This document shows positions 9,832-18,176 of a DNA stretch of 64,000 nt, piece by piece. The notes beneath the pieces were generated by a model. The model saw only the letters and a program-made list of their open reading frames with translations. It had not been told where the DNA came from and did no database searches. The position numbers and the translations under genes are program-made. The first letter of the stretch is position 1, and every line of letters begins with the position of its first letter. The stretch is from Cyclobacteriaceae bacterium (GTDB lineage: Bacteria > Bacteroidota > Bacteroidia > Cytophagales > Cyclobacteriaceae). The stretch lies in the NCBI GenBank assembly GCA_020832305.1, contig JAFIEV010000010.1, positions 62,001 through 126,000 on the forward strand, given 5' to 3'.

Positions 9832-9839
9832 TATATTTG
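9832..9839 (+). promoter_or_regulatory. Possible Bacteroidota -7 box upstream of queD
   Basis: TATATTTG fits the TAnnTTTG -7 consensus of Bacteroidota housekeeping promoters. No good -33 TTTG box sits at the expected spacing. It would give a leader of about 130 bases ahead of queD. Confidence 0.35.
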
Positions 9840-9897
9840 CAGCTGGAAATAATTTATCTGCCATGTATTGCCAAGCTAAATATTCAGATCGGCATCT

Positions 9898-9937
9898 ATG
9901 TTTGTTTAACATTTAATTAAAAAAATTAAACAAACAT
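9898..9937. promoter_or_regulatory. 12-bp inverted repeat in the queD leader
   Basis: ATGTTTGTTTAA (9898-9909) is the exact reverse complement of TTAAACAAACAT (9926-9937), with a 16-base A/T loop. It lies 38 bases upstream of the queD start codon and 86 bases after comEC. It could be an mRNA leader hairpin, an operator, or a weak comEC terminator. Confidence 0.5.
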
Positions 9938-9975
9938 CCAAACAAAAATCAAGTACCCCTGTTCTATAAGTCGCC

Positions 9976-10386
9976 ATGAAGATAGCAGTATTCAGAAAAG
10001 AACATTTCAACGCAGCGCATAGATTACACAATCCTGCCTGGAGTGATGAGAAAAACAAAGAAGTCTTTGGCAAATGCAATAATTTGCATTTTCACGGACA
10101 TAACTATGAGCTTATCGTACGCGTTACAGGAGAGGTAGATCCTGATACCGGTTACGTGGTAGATATGAAAATTTTGTCTGACATCATAAAAGATCATGTG
10201 TTAGATAAATTTGATCATAAAAATCTGAATGTGGATACTGAGGAATTTCGAAACCTCAACCCTACTGCCGAAAACATTGTATTCGTTATATATAACATAC
10301 TCAGGGAAAAATTAGACAATCAATACGAATTAAAGATTACTTTATATGAAACAGAACGGAATTTTGTTGAATACCCGGCCAGTTAA
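9976..10386 (+). CDS. queD: 6-carboxy-5,6,7,8-tetrahydropterin synthase / PTPS family
   Basis: This 136-residue protein acts in the cytoplasm on 7,8-dihydroneopterin triphosphate. It is the second step toward 7-cyano-7-deazaguanine (queuosine precursor). The family signature is clear: zinc-binding His in FNAAHRLHN, the active-site Cys in FGKCNNLHFHGHNYEL (with the HxH zinc ligands), and LDHKNLN-like DHKNLNVD. The C-terminal YETERNFVEYP carries the conserved Glu that anchors the pterin. It overlaps folE by 41 bases, which makes sense because FolE supplies its substrate. A 6-pyruvoyl-tetrahydropterin synthase function is the main alternative. Confidence 0.9.
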   Translation: MKIAVFRKEHFNAAHRLHNPAWSDEKNKEVFGKCNNLHFHGHNYELIVRVTGEVDPDTGYVVDMKILSDIIKDHVLDKFDHKNLNVDTEEFRNLNPTAENIVFVIYNILREKLDNQYELKITLYETERNFVEYPAS

Positions 10387-11041
10387 TGGTAAAACAGCAG
10401 ATGAACTCGGAGATGAACACATCGGGACTTCACATGATACTCCGCTAAGAGAAGATGCTTTTGAATTGGATGAAGATTTAAAAGTTGAGCTCATTGAAAA
10501 GCATTTCAGGGAAATCATGCAAATACTTGGTCTTGATCTGAGCGACGACAGCTTAAGTGGTACACCGTACCGGGTAGCCAAGATGTATGTAAAAGAGATT
10601 TTCAGCGGACTTGATCCAAAGAACAAACCCGATATTAAGCTCTTTGAAAACAAATATCAGTACAATGAAATGCTGATAGAAAAAAATATCACTTTCTATT
10701 CGAATTGTGAGCACCATTTCGTGCCTATTATTGGCAAGGCACATGTGGCTTATATTTCAAGTGGAAAGGTAATCGGGCTGAGTAAAATTAATCGGGTGGT
10801 GCAGTATTTTGCCAAGCGTCCCCAGGTACAGGAGAGACTAACTGTACAGATAGCCAATGAGTTGAAAGAGCTTTTGCAAACAGAAGATATCGCCATTGTG
10901 ATTGATGCAATGCATTTGTGTGTATCATCCAGAGGGGTGGAGGATACTTCCAGCAGCACGGTAACCACCTTTTACGGAGGTAAGTTCAATAACGACGAAA
11001 CCCGTAAGGAATTCTTAAGCCACATCTATGGCGGAAGATAG
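10346..11041 (+). CDS. folE: GTP cyclohydrolase I
   Basis: This 231-residue enzyme converts GTP to 7,8-dihydroneopterin triphosphate, the entry to both folate and queuosine/pterin synthesis. Type IA signatures are SNCEHHFVPIIGKAHVAY (zinc Cys and catalytic His), IGLSKINRVVQYFAKRPQVQERLT, and a second zinc Cys in AMHLCVSSRGVEDTSS. The N-terminal 45 residues are a variable acidic extension. It overlaps queD upstream by 41 bases and the SDR downstream by 14 bases, so the genes are almost certainly one transcript. Confidence 0.96.
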   Translation: MKQNGILLNTRPVNGKTADELGDEHIGTSHDTPLREDAFELDEDLKVELIEKHFREIMQILGLDLSDDSLSGTPYRVAKMYVKEIFSGLDPKNKPDIKLFENKYQYNEMLIEKNITFYSNCEHHFVPIIGKAHVAYISSGKVIGLSKINRVVQYFAKRPQVQERLTVQIANELKELLQTEDIAIVIDAMHLCVSSRGVEDTSSSTVTTFYGGKFNNDETRKEFLSHIYGGR

Positions 11042-11744
11042 TAAAAACATTTTAGTAGTCGGTGGGAGTTCTGGGATTGGCCTGGAACTCTGCCGCCGGC
11101 TTCAAAAGGATGGATATAATGTCTTTTCAGCTTCACGTTCAGGAAAACCCGATACTGGCGCGATCTCAGGTCTTGAATACCTCAGCTATGATGCAGTTGA
11201 TGAGGCTTCGGAGCTGAAAGCTTTGCCTGACACGCTGCACGGACTTGCTTATTGTCCGGGGTCAATCACCCTCAAGCCTTTTCAAAGACTGAGTAATGAA
11301 GATTTTCTGAACGATTACACCATAAATGTAATTGGGGCAGTAAACACCTTGCGAAAAGTCTTACCGGCCTTAAAGAAATCAAAGTCGGCTTCTGTAGTGC
11401 TGTTTTCGACCGTAGCGGTAAAAGTTGGGATGAGTTATCATGCCAGTATTGCCTCGGCAAAGGCAGGGGTAGAAGGATTAACACGATCGTTGGCCGCAGA
11501 GTTTTCCGGCAGTGGCATCCGTTTCAATGCCCTGGCACCGAGTCTCACAGATACACCATTGGCAGGAAATTTATTATCGAGCCCAGAAAAACAGGAAGCG
11601 GCCGGCAAAAGACATCCCTTAGGCAGGGCCGGCAAACCCAATGACCTGGCATCGATGGCGGCATTTCTGCTGTCGGATCAGGCTTCCTGGATCACTGGCC
11701 AGGTGTTTGGCATCGATGGTGGCATGTCAAGCCTTAAACCCTGA
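11028..11744 (+). CDS. Short-chain dehydrogenase/reductase lacking the catalytic Tyr
   Basis: A Rossmann-fold oxidoreductase (238 residues) with the NAD(P)-binding GGSSGIGLELCRRL motif at residues 9-22 and the usual C-terminal GQVFGIDGGMSSL. The catalytic Ser (VLFSTVAV) and Lys (ASAKAGVEG) are present, but the position four before the Lys, normally Tyr, is Ile (SIASAK). A Tyr-His pair sits a little earlier (MSYHAS). The protein may use another residue or be a non-classical member. It lies in the queD-folE operon, so a pterin-related substrate is possible but not shown. Confidence 0.85.
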   Translation: MAEDSKNILVVGGSSGIGLELCRRLQKDGYNVFSASRSGKPDTGAISGLEYLSYDAVDEASELKALPDTLHGLAYCPGSITLKPFQRLSNEDFLNDYTINVIGAVNTLRKVLPALKKSKSASVVLFSTVAVKVGMSYHASIASAKAGVEGLTRSLAAEFSGSGIRFNALAPSLTDTPLAGNLLSSPEKQEAAGKRHPLGRAGKPNDLASMAAFLLSDQASWITGQVFGIDGGMSSLKP

Positions 11745-12733
11745 TGCTTCAGTTTACCGACAGGGGAATCTATTGTCCTGATGGTGATTTCTATATCGAT
11801 GCGTGGAAGCCTGTAAATCGCAACATTGTTACCCACGCCCATTCAGACCACGCCAGACCCGGCCATCGTTTTTACCTGGCCCATCACCACAGCGAGCAAA
11901 TCATGCAACTTCGTTTGGGGAAAAGCATCTCCTTACAAACGACATCTTATGGCCGCAGCATAAATATTAATGGTGTGCAGGTAAGTCTGCATCCGGCCGG
12001 ACATATACCTGGATCAGCCCAGATACGAATTACCAGAAAGGCAGGTGAAGTGTGGGTGGTTTCAGGTGATTATAAAACCGAAGACGATGGTTTGTGTACC
12101 CCTTTTGAACCGTTACCTTGCGATACTTTTATTAGTGAATGCACCTTTGGCATGCCGGTATATCATTGGAAACCACAACAAGAGGTGGTAGAAGAAATAC
12201 TGAAATGGTGGCAGCAGAATCAAGGTGAGGGCAAAGTCAGTTTTTTATTTGCCTATGCCCTTGGCAAGGCCCAGCGGCTGATCAACGCATTGTATCCATA
12301 TAGTCAGCAGATTTTCGTACATGGGGCTGTGTATAACTGTAATGAAGCGCTGATTAAAGACAGGGTAGAGGTACCCGAGGTATCCAGGGCAGAGCCGGGT
12401 AAGGATAAAAATCAATATAAAGGCAGCCTGATCATAGCCCCACCATCGGCGATGAACAGTACCTGGATGCGTAAATTCGGCGAGTCAGGCACAGCTATTG
12501 CCAGTGGCTGGATGAGCCTTAGGGGAGCCAGGCGTCGCAGGGCTGCCGACAGGGGTTTTGTAATTTCTGATCATGCCGATTGGAAGGGCCTGCAAGAAGC
12601 CATTCATGCAACTGGAGCTTCTCAGGTCGTTACCACCCATGGATATACAGCAGTTTTTACAAGATGGCTTAATGAGCAGGGCATTTACAGTCGCGAAATT
12701 CAAACATCCTTCGAAGGTGAAGATGGCTGGTAG
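11744..12733 (+). CDS. Ligase-associated DNA exonuclease (metallo-beta-lactamase/beta-CASP)
   Basis: This 329-residue metallo-beta-lactamase-fold nuclease belongs to the group named for its usual place next to an ATP-dependent DNA ligase and a DEXH helicase. The metal motif THAHSDHARPGH appears at residues 29-40, further ligands in HPAGHIPGSAQI, SGDYKTEDDG and ISDHADW, and the late His in TTHGYT. The SDR stop and this start share a base (TGATG). Neither the ligase nor the helicase is next to it; the gene ends the queD operon and is followed by 254 bases before a convergent gene. Confidence 0.85.
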   Translation: MLQFTDRGIYCPDGDFYIDAWKPVNRNIVTHAHSDHARPGHRFYLAHHHSEQIMQLRLGKSISLQTTSYGRSININGVQVSLHPAGHIPGSAQIRITRKAGEVWVVSGDYKTEDDGLCTPFEPLPCDTFISECTFGMPVYHWKPQQEVVEEILKWWQQNQGEGKVSFLFAYALGKAQRLINALYPYSQQIFVHGAVYNCNEALIKDRVEVPEVSRAEPGKDKNQYKGSLIIAPPSAMNSTWMRKFGESGTAIASGWMSLRGARRRRAADRGFVISDHADWKGLQEAIHATGASQVVTTHGYTAVFTRWLNEQGIYSREIQTSFEGEDGW

Positions 12734-12987
12734 TGTTTGTTCAATCTGAATCTGCTGATGCATAAAAAATGCACGCTAATGCCGAAAAAGTTAGCATCTA
12801 TAATGTGAATTTACAGTTTTAAACACATTAAGCGCAGGTAGCATAATTTGCACACAGCCTTACATCACGCGGGTACAGCATATAAGGTAATTTGGTGAAC
12901 AGGCTAAGCGCGAAAGCTAAAATGTCAGTCAAAAAACGAAATTGTAGTTTTTCATGATGAAATTACCAGTAAAAAAATATAAGATCA

Positions 12988-13971
12988 TCAATCAATCCCC
13001 ACCAGGGCCCTGATATATTGCTGGCGTTCGAAGTAATCGGGTTGGTTTACATTTTTCTGACTCATTTTACCTCTGAAATCATCAATAGTTTCGTATTCGT
13101 TTTCACGCATCCAACGCTCCAGGTCTATCAGGATATTTTCAATTTGACTCAATCCATGTAAATACAGGGTTGAACAAATCTGAACAGCTTTGGCGCCGAC
13201 AAGTAATTGTTTGATCACGCCTTCAGCATTGTGAATGCCTGTATTGGCTACCAGGCTGCAACCTATACGTTGATAAAGAATGGAAATCCAGCGAAGAGTA
13301 TTTGACATCTCGTTTGGATGGCTGTATTTGTTTCTGGAAACCAGTTCCATCCGGTGTATGTCGATGTCACTTTGATAGAATCGATTAAACAGTACCAGGG
13401 CAGAGGCTCCACTTTTTCTGATTCTTTTAGCTATGCGCGGCATAGAGGTGAAATAAGGACCCAGCTTAACCGCTACAGGAATGTTTACATAATGCTTAAC
13501 GTCTGAAACGATATTGCATATGTGGTCTTCTATTTTTTCAGGATTTTCGTCAAAGTCTTTGGGCATAAAAGCTATGTTGAGTTCAATAGCATCCGCGCCT
13601 GCTGCTTCCAGGTACCTCGAAAACTCCGTCCATTTTTTATTGCTCACACAGTTGAGACTGGCAATAACAGGTATATCGGTGATCTCTTTAGACTGTTCAA
13701 TTATTTTCAGATAATCATTGGCACTGGTATCGCTTCCCAGGCGTTTCATATATTCAAGTTCTTCGGTATGGTAGACCGGTACCGAATTATCAATCAGCCT
13801 ACTGACATCGGCGGCAATTTGCTCTTCAAAAAGTGACTTGAGCACTACGGCGCCCGCACCATGATCGGCACATCTTTTTACCCCTTCAGGGCTGTGTGTC
13901 AAGCTGCAGCTCGATACAATAATGGGATTCTTAAGATTTAATCCCATGTAATTTGTTCCAAGATTGATCAT
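12988..13971 (-). CDS. Dihydroorotate-dehydrogenase-like flavoprotein at the end of the Rnf operon
   Basis: A predicted FMN-binding TIM barrel (327 residues) starting NLGTNYMGLNLKNPIIVSS, like class 1 PyrD proteins. Other matching blocks are VVLKSLFEEQI, PVAVKLGPYF and LVANTGIHNAEGVIKQLL. In true class 1 enzymes the barrel loop reads N-x-S-C-P-N with the catalytic Cys. Here the corresponding stretch is ELNIAFMPKDFD, with no Cys or Ser base, so dihydroorotate oxidation is unlikely. Families of this type are annotated only as dihydroorotate dehydrogenase-like. The gene starts 18 bases after rnfA on the same strand and is probably co-transcribed with Rnf, suggesting a redox partner role (inference). 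Confidence 0.8.
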   Translation of the reverse strand: MINLGTNYMGLNLKNPIIVSSCSLTHSPEGVKRCADHGAGAVVLKSLFEEQIAADVSRLIDNSVPVYHTEELEYMKRLGSDTSANDYLKIIEQSKEITDIPVIASLNCVSNKKWTEFSRYLEAAGADAIELNIAFMPKDFDENPEKIEDHICNIVSDVKHYVNIPVAVKLGPYFTSMPRIAKRIRKSGASALVLFNRFYQSDIDIHRMELVSRNKYSHPNEMSNTLRWISILYQRIGCSLVANTGIHNAEGVIKQLLVGAKAVQICSTLYLHGLSQIENILIDLERWMRENEYETIDDFRGKMSQKNVNQPDYFERQQYIRALVGID

Positions 13972-13989
13972 GATGTTTTTGATTAAAAG

Positions 13990-14562
13990 TTAAACAATAC
14001 CGGCAAAACCCATAAAGGCCATGGAGAGCAAACCGGCAATAAGTAAGGCAGCCGGTACACCTTTCATGCCTTTGGGAAGATCCATAATTTCAAGTTGCTC
14101 CCTGATCCCCGAAAAAATCCAAATGGCCAGTGTAAATCCCAGTGCATTGGCAACAGCAAATATTACACTTTCCAGCAGGTTAAATTCATTTTGGATAACC
14201 AGAATAGCCACACCCAAAATGGCACAATTGGTAGTAATTAATGGCAAAAATACACCCAGTGCCTGATACAGTGCCGGGCTGATCTTTTTAAGTATAATTT
14301 CAACCATTTGCACCAGTGAGGCTATTACAAGAATATACGAAATGGTTTGCATATAAGATATGCCGAATGGTATTAATATATAATACTGGATAATATAAGT
14401 TACGATGGTAGCCAGTGTCATAACAAACATAACCGCTCCACCCATCCCAACTGAGGTACTTACTTTACCAGATACTCCGAGAAAAGGACAAATACCAAGA
14501 AATTGTGCCAATACAATGTTATTGACAAAAATGGCAGAAAATACAATCAGAAAATATTCCAT
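13990..14562 (-). CDS. rnfA: Rnf complex subunit RnfA
   Basis: An inner-membrane subunit (190 residues) with six predicted membrane helices, one of the two paralogous half-barrel proteins RnfA/RnfE that hold an intramembrane iron-sulfur centre. Characteristic segments are [18 protein letters not shown] (with the conserved Cys) and [16 protein letters not shown] (second Cys). The 'NxxxxxxLGxCPFLGVS' block separates it from RnfE. The length is normal. It lies 18 bases downstream of rnfE and 18 bases upstream of the flavoprotein gene. Confidence 0.95.
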   Translation of the reverse strand: MEYFLIVFSAIFVNNIVLAQFLGICPFLGVSGKVSTSVGMGGAVMFVMTLATIVTYIIQYYILIPFGISYMQTISYILVIASLVQMVEIILKKISPALYQALGVFLPLITTNCAILGVAILVIQNEFNLLESVIFAVANALGFTLAIWIFSGIREQLEIMDLPKGMKGVPAALLIAGLLSMAFMGFAGIV

Positions 14563-14580
14563 ATATCAATGGTTTACAAT

Positions 14581-15168
14581 TCAGGCGAAACGTTTTTTTA
14601 ATACATTAATAATGGCTATTAAAAAGCCCAATGCGATAAAAGCGCCTGGCGCCAGTACGAAAATTAAAATGCCATCGGCCTCCACAAATTTCAGTCCGAA
14701 TAAGGACAAGCTTCCCAGAATCTCACGCATAGAACCCAGCAAGACAAGGGCAAGGGTAAAGCCCAGGCCCATCCCCAAACCATCGAGCACAGCCTTGAAA
14801 GGTGTATTTTTTGATCCGAATGCTTCAGCGCGACCCAATACAAGGCAGTTAACCACAATTAGTGGGATAAACAGACCCAATTGTTCATGCAGACCGGGAA
14901 AAAAACCGGCCATCACCAGGTCAACAACGGTAACGAAAGAAGCGATGATCACAATAAAAGCAGGAATGCGCACCTTATCGGGAATAAAGCTTTTTACCAG
15001 CGACACCACAATGCTCGACATGATCAGTACAAAGGTGGTAGCCAGGCCCATTCCCAGGCCATTGATGGCCGTAGAGGTAACGCCCAATACAGGACACATA
15101 CCCAATAGTTGTACAAAAACTGCATTTTCTTTAATGAGCCCTCTTTTGAATATATCTTTATTAGTCAT
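14581..15168 (-). CDS. rnfE: Rnf complex subunit RnfE
   Basis: An integral membrane subunit (195 residues) paralogous to RnfA. It carries the segments ENAVFVQLLGMCPVLGVTS and IPLIVVNCLVLGRAEAF, both with the conserved Cys, and six membrane helices. The frame is open further upstream to 15225. The family start MTNKDIFKRGL at 15168 is preceded by a strong AAGGAGG Shine-Dalgarno, so this start is preferred; it overlaps the rnfG stop by 8 bases. Confidence 0.95.
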   Translation of the reverse strand: MTNKDIFKRGLIKENAVFVQLLGMCPVLGVTSTAINGLGMGLATTFVLIMSSIVVSLVKSFIPDKVRIPAFIVIIASFVTVVDLVMAGFFPGLHEQLGLFIPLIVVNCLVLGRAEAFGSKNTPFKAVLDGLGMGLGFTLALVLLGSMREILGSLSLFGLKFVEADGILIFVLAPGAFIALGFLIAIINVLKKRFA

Positions 15169-15742
15169 GCTTTCCTCCTTCCATAAATGTTTTCCAGGCA
15201 GTATAGGCGGCATCTCCAAAGGCACGGCTTGTTATGGTAGCCCCGGTAAGCGCGTCTACATCGCCTCCGTCTTTTTTAACTTTCAGGTTAAAATTTTGCG
15301 GGTTTTTATTTCTGAATTGTGCCTTAAAAGATTCGTCAGCCATTTTGGTCCCCAATCCGGGCGTTTCTTTATGCTCAAGTACCGAAATGTCAAAAATACT
15401 TCCATCAGGTATAAAACCAACCATAAGCCAGACATTACCCGAATAACCTTTTGGTGAAAATGATCTTACCGCAGCTGCTACTAATTCACCATTTTGATAA
15501 GCAGGATAAATCTCGAGACTGTCGTTGCTGCCAGGTATGGCAGCCAGGTACATGTCTTCTACCGGATTGTTATTGTATTCAGGTACAACAACAGATATGG
15601 CCCTTACTTTTTTAGCCAACTGTGCTGCTGCAATCGGTTCTTTGGTAAATTCATATACATAACCCAGAGCTGCTGAGGCCACCAGGGTAATTACCGACAG
15701 GCTGAATACCATATTAAAAAATGTCGATTCCTTTTTTGCCAT
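15161..15742 (-). CDS. rnfG: Rnf complex subunit RnfG (covalent FMN)
   Basis: A membrane-anchored periplasmic flavoprotein subunit (193 residues). One N-terminal membrane helix (residues about 9-29) is followed by an FMN-binding domain. The flavinylation site is DALTGATITSRAF, where the last Thr of TGAT-T is the usual phosphoester attachment point. The ETPGLGTKMAD segment is the other family hallmark. It overlaps rnfE by 8 bases and follows rnfD after 20 bases. Covalent FMN attachment needs ApbE, which is not in this window. Confidence 0.95.
   Translation of the reverse strand: MAKKESTFFNMVFSLSVITLVASAALGYVYEFTKEPIAAAQLAKKVRAISVVVPEYNNNPVEDMYLAAIPGSNDSLEIYPAYQNGELVAAAVRSFSPKGYSGNVWLMVGFIPDGSIFDISVLEHKETPGLGTKMADESFKAQFRNKNPQNFNLKVKKDGGDVDALTGATITSRAFGDAAYTAWKTFMEGGKHD
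15174..15179 (-). promoter_or_regulatory. Strong Shine-Dalgarno fixing the rnfE start
   Basis: The minus strand reads AAGGAGG then a 5-base spacer before ATG at 15168. Most genes in this window have no such site, so it both sets the start and hints at raised or coupled translation of rnfE. It lies inside the 3' end of rnfG. Confidence 0.75.
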
Positions 15743-15762
15743 TTTATATATTAATAAAAATA

Positions 15763-16767
15763 TCAGGCCGGCTTAACCTCGCCAAACCTTCTGGGTTTTA
15801 CATATTTATTGATTAAAGGTACAAAACCATTCATAATGAGAATGGCAAAAGAAATACCTTCGGGGTAAGAGCCCCAAAGACGAATGACGACGGTAAATAC
15901 CCCAATACCTACACCGTAAATCAGCATTCCTTTGGAGGTCATAGGTGATGTTACGTAGTCAGTGGCCATGTAAAATGCACCGAGTAAGAGACCACCAGTT
16001 ATTACCTGAAAAACTGGGTCGGCGTATTGGGCCGGATTAATCATCCAGAACAAGCCCGTTAAAGCAAATACGGTTGCCAAAAGAGAAACAGGGATATGCC
16101 AGGTAATAATTTTTTTATACAACATGTAGAGGAATCCCAGAAATAGCGCCAGGCCAGATACTTCTCCAATACAACCTCCCTGACCGCCCAGAAATAAAGT
16201 GAAATAGGAAGGGAGCTGACCCATGATTTCAGAAATCGGTAAGCCTGCTTCTAAACCTTCTTTGAAAATTTCCATGGGCGTAGCGCCGGTAACACCGTCT
16301 GCCAGCCGCCATTGAGATTCCATGGCTACAGGCCAGCTGGTCATGGGAACCGGAAATGAAATTAACAGAAATACCCTGCCTACCATAGCCGGATTAAAGG
16401 GATTGTTGCCCAGACCGCCAAAAGCCATTTTACCCAGGCCTATGGCCACCAAACTACCAATGGCGATGATCCAGATTGGCAAGTTTGCAGGAAGGTTAAA
16501 TGCGAGTAATATCCCTGTAATGATAGCTGAGCCATCGGCCAGGTTAGCTTCTTTTTTAAGAAGGTATTTGCTAATGAGGTATTCAAATAACATACAGAAA
16601 AAAACCCCGGCAAGGGTAACCTTAATGGCACCCACGCCAAACACCACCAATGATACAATGAAGGCAGGTGTTAATGCAATCACCACCCCAAACATTAAAT
16701 TACTCACCGTTTGCTGTTGCTGGTGAATGTGCGGGGAAGGTGAAACGGTTAAAAGTTGTGAACTCAT
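15763..16767 (-). CDS. rnfD: Rnf complex subunit RnfD
   Basis: An integral membrane subunit (334 residues) with about nine or ten membrane helices, homologous to NqrB. It carries LADGVTGATPMEIF, whose Thr corresponds to the covalent FMN site of RnfD, plus FGGLGNNPFNPAMVGRVFL and MATDYVTSPMTSKG, all typical. The start overlaps the rnfC stop by 4 bases, implying translational coupling. Confidence 0.96.
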   Translation of the reverse strand: MSSQLLTVSPSPHIHQQQQTVSNLMFGVVIALTPAFIVSLVVFGVGAIKVTLAGVFFCMLFEYLISKYLLKKEANLADGSAIITGILLAFNLPANLPIWIIAIGSLVAIGLGKMAFGGLGNNPFNPAMVGRVFLLISFPVPMTSWPVAMESQWRLADGVTGATPMEIFKEGLEAGLPISEIMGQLPSYFTLFLGGQGGCIGEVSGLALFLGFLYMLYKKIITWHIPVSLLATVFALTGLFWMINPAQYADPVFQVITGGLLLGAFYMATDYVTSPMTSKGMLIYGVGIGVFTVVIRLWGSYPEGISFAILIMNGFVPLINKYVKPRRFGEVKPA

Positions 16768-18119
16768 TTTTTATTATTCCTTTCCTTAATTATTGACAAT
16801 ACCGTTTTCTTGCCCAGTCTTATATAGTCGAGTATAGGGCGGTCAGATGGGCAGGTATATGCGCAGGAACCACACTCGATACAATTCAATACCTGGTCTT
16901 CCTCCAGGCGCTCATACAATTCTTTCTGCGTAAGGGTCATAAGCAGATAAGGCTCGAGGCCCATAGGACAAACACCCACGCACTGACTACAGCGGATGCA
17001 GACTTTCATAGGTTTTCGGTGCGCCTCTTCAGAAGGTATGATAAGAATCCCTGATGTTCCTTTGGCCACAGGTATTTCCGTATCATTCAAGGCTTTGCCC
17101 ATCATGGGTCCGCCGCTTATAATTTTACCTGTATCTTCCGGGAGTCCTCCCACAAAATCAATCAATTCCTGTACCGGAGTCCCGATGCGAACCCACAGGT
17201 TTGAGGGCTTTAACACACTTTTTCCGGTTACGGTAACGACCCTTTCAATGAGGGGCTTATTTTTTTGAATTGCCTCATAAACGGCAAAGGCAGTTCCAAC
17301 ATTTTGCACTACAACACCTACATCGATGGGCAGGCCACCGGCAGGGACCTCACGGTTTAATACGGCTTTGATGAGTTGCTTTTCGCCTCCCTGAGGATAA
17401 TGAACTTTTAAAGGCTGTACCTGTATCCCCGGGTATTGAACACACATTTTTTTCAGGGCAGCAATGGCATCGGCTTTGTTGATTTCAATACCAATCCAGC
17501 ATTGTTCTACCTTGAGGGCTTTCATGAGAATTTGTGTACCCACCAGAACTTCCTCGGTTTTTTCAAGCATAATACGATGGTCAGAAGTGAGGTATGGTTC
17601 ACATTCTACGCCATTAATTATGAGACAATCGGCTTTTTTGCCTTTTGGGATTGCCAGTTTTACGTGTGATGGAAAAGTTGCACCACCCAGGCCAACGATG
17701 CCTGCTTCTGCAATTTTTTTCACAATTTCATCACTTTCAACCGATATTTCCCTTTTTATTTCATCTGTTTGGTCTATTTCCGGGAGCCATTCGTCACCGT
17801 CGACACGAATGATGATTGCATCTCTCTTATAGCCGGTACTGTCAAGTACTCTATCGATTTTAGTTACCATGCCCGATACAGAAGCGTGGATATTGGTTGA
17901 TACAAAGCCTTCGTTTTTGGCGATGACCTGGCCTACTTTTACTTTATCACGCGCGTTAACGACCGGTTTGGCAGGTACTCCGATATGCTGTGAGATCGGT
18001 ATAGATACCATTTTAGGCAAAGCCAGTTTTTCAGTGGGGATATCGGCAGAAAGCTTATACTCCTGAGGATGTACCCCGCCTAGCGGAAAAGTTTTAATAT
18101 CTTTCAAAAATGCGTTCAT
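16764..18119 (-). CDS. rnfC: Rnf complex subunit RnfC (NADH-binding, two 4Fe-4S)
   Basis: A peripheral cytoplasmic subunit (451 residues) that exchanges electrons with NAD(H). In order it shows an N-terminal RnfC barrel-sandwich domain (GGVHPQEYK), the GLGGATFPSHVKL block, and a Complex1_51K-like nucleotide/FMN region including INGVECEPYLTSDHRIM. A SLBB domain follows, then two ferredoxin motifs, CIRCSQCVGVCP and CIECGSCAYTCP, near the C-terminus. The gene follows rnfB after a 57-base gap, the largest in the operon, and overlaps rnfD by 4 bases. Confidence 0.96.
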   Translation of the reverse strand: MNAFLKDIKTFPLGGVHPQEYKLSADIPTEKLALPKMVSIPISQHIGVPAKPVVNARDKVKVGQVIAKNEGFVSTNIHASVSGMVTKIDRVLDSTGYKRDAIIIRVDGDEWLPEIDQTDEIKREISVESDEIVKKIAEAGIVGLGGATFPSHVKLAIPKGKKADCLIINGVECEPYLTSDHRIMLEKTEEVLVGTQILMKALKVEQCWIGIEINKADAIAALKKMCVQYPGIQVQPLKVHYPQGGEKQLIKAVLNREVPAGGLPIDVGVVVQNVGTAFAVYEAIQKNKPLIERVVTVTGKSVLKPSNLWVRIGTPVQELIDFVGGLPEDTGKIISGGPMMGKALNDTEIPVAKGTSGILIIPSEEAHRKPMKVCIRCSQCVGVCPMGLEPYLLMTLTQKELYERLEEDQVLNCIECGSCAYTCPSDRPILDYIRLGKKTVLSIIKERNNKK

Positions 18120-18176
18120 GTCTTCAAAGCAAATTCCTTAATAAAATCATATCAAGACCTGTAATGGCATAGCGGA

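Noticed and set aside
9840-9975. preQ1 riboswitch in front of queD
   Set aside because: No preQ1-I pattern of a short GC stem with a C-rich loop and A-rich tail is visible; the stem here is AT-rich and longer.
12734-12987. Small hairpins (GCTAA/TTAGC and TGCAT/ATGCA) after the exonuclease gene
   Set aside because: Five-base stems without a T run are too weak to call a terminator.
12988-13971. Annotation as genuine dihydroorotate dehydrogenase (pyrD)
   Set aside because: The catalytic Cys loop is missing and the gene is in the rnf operon.
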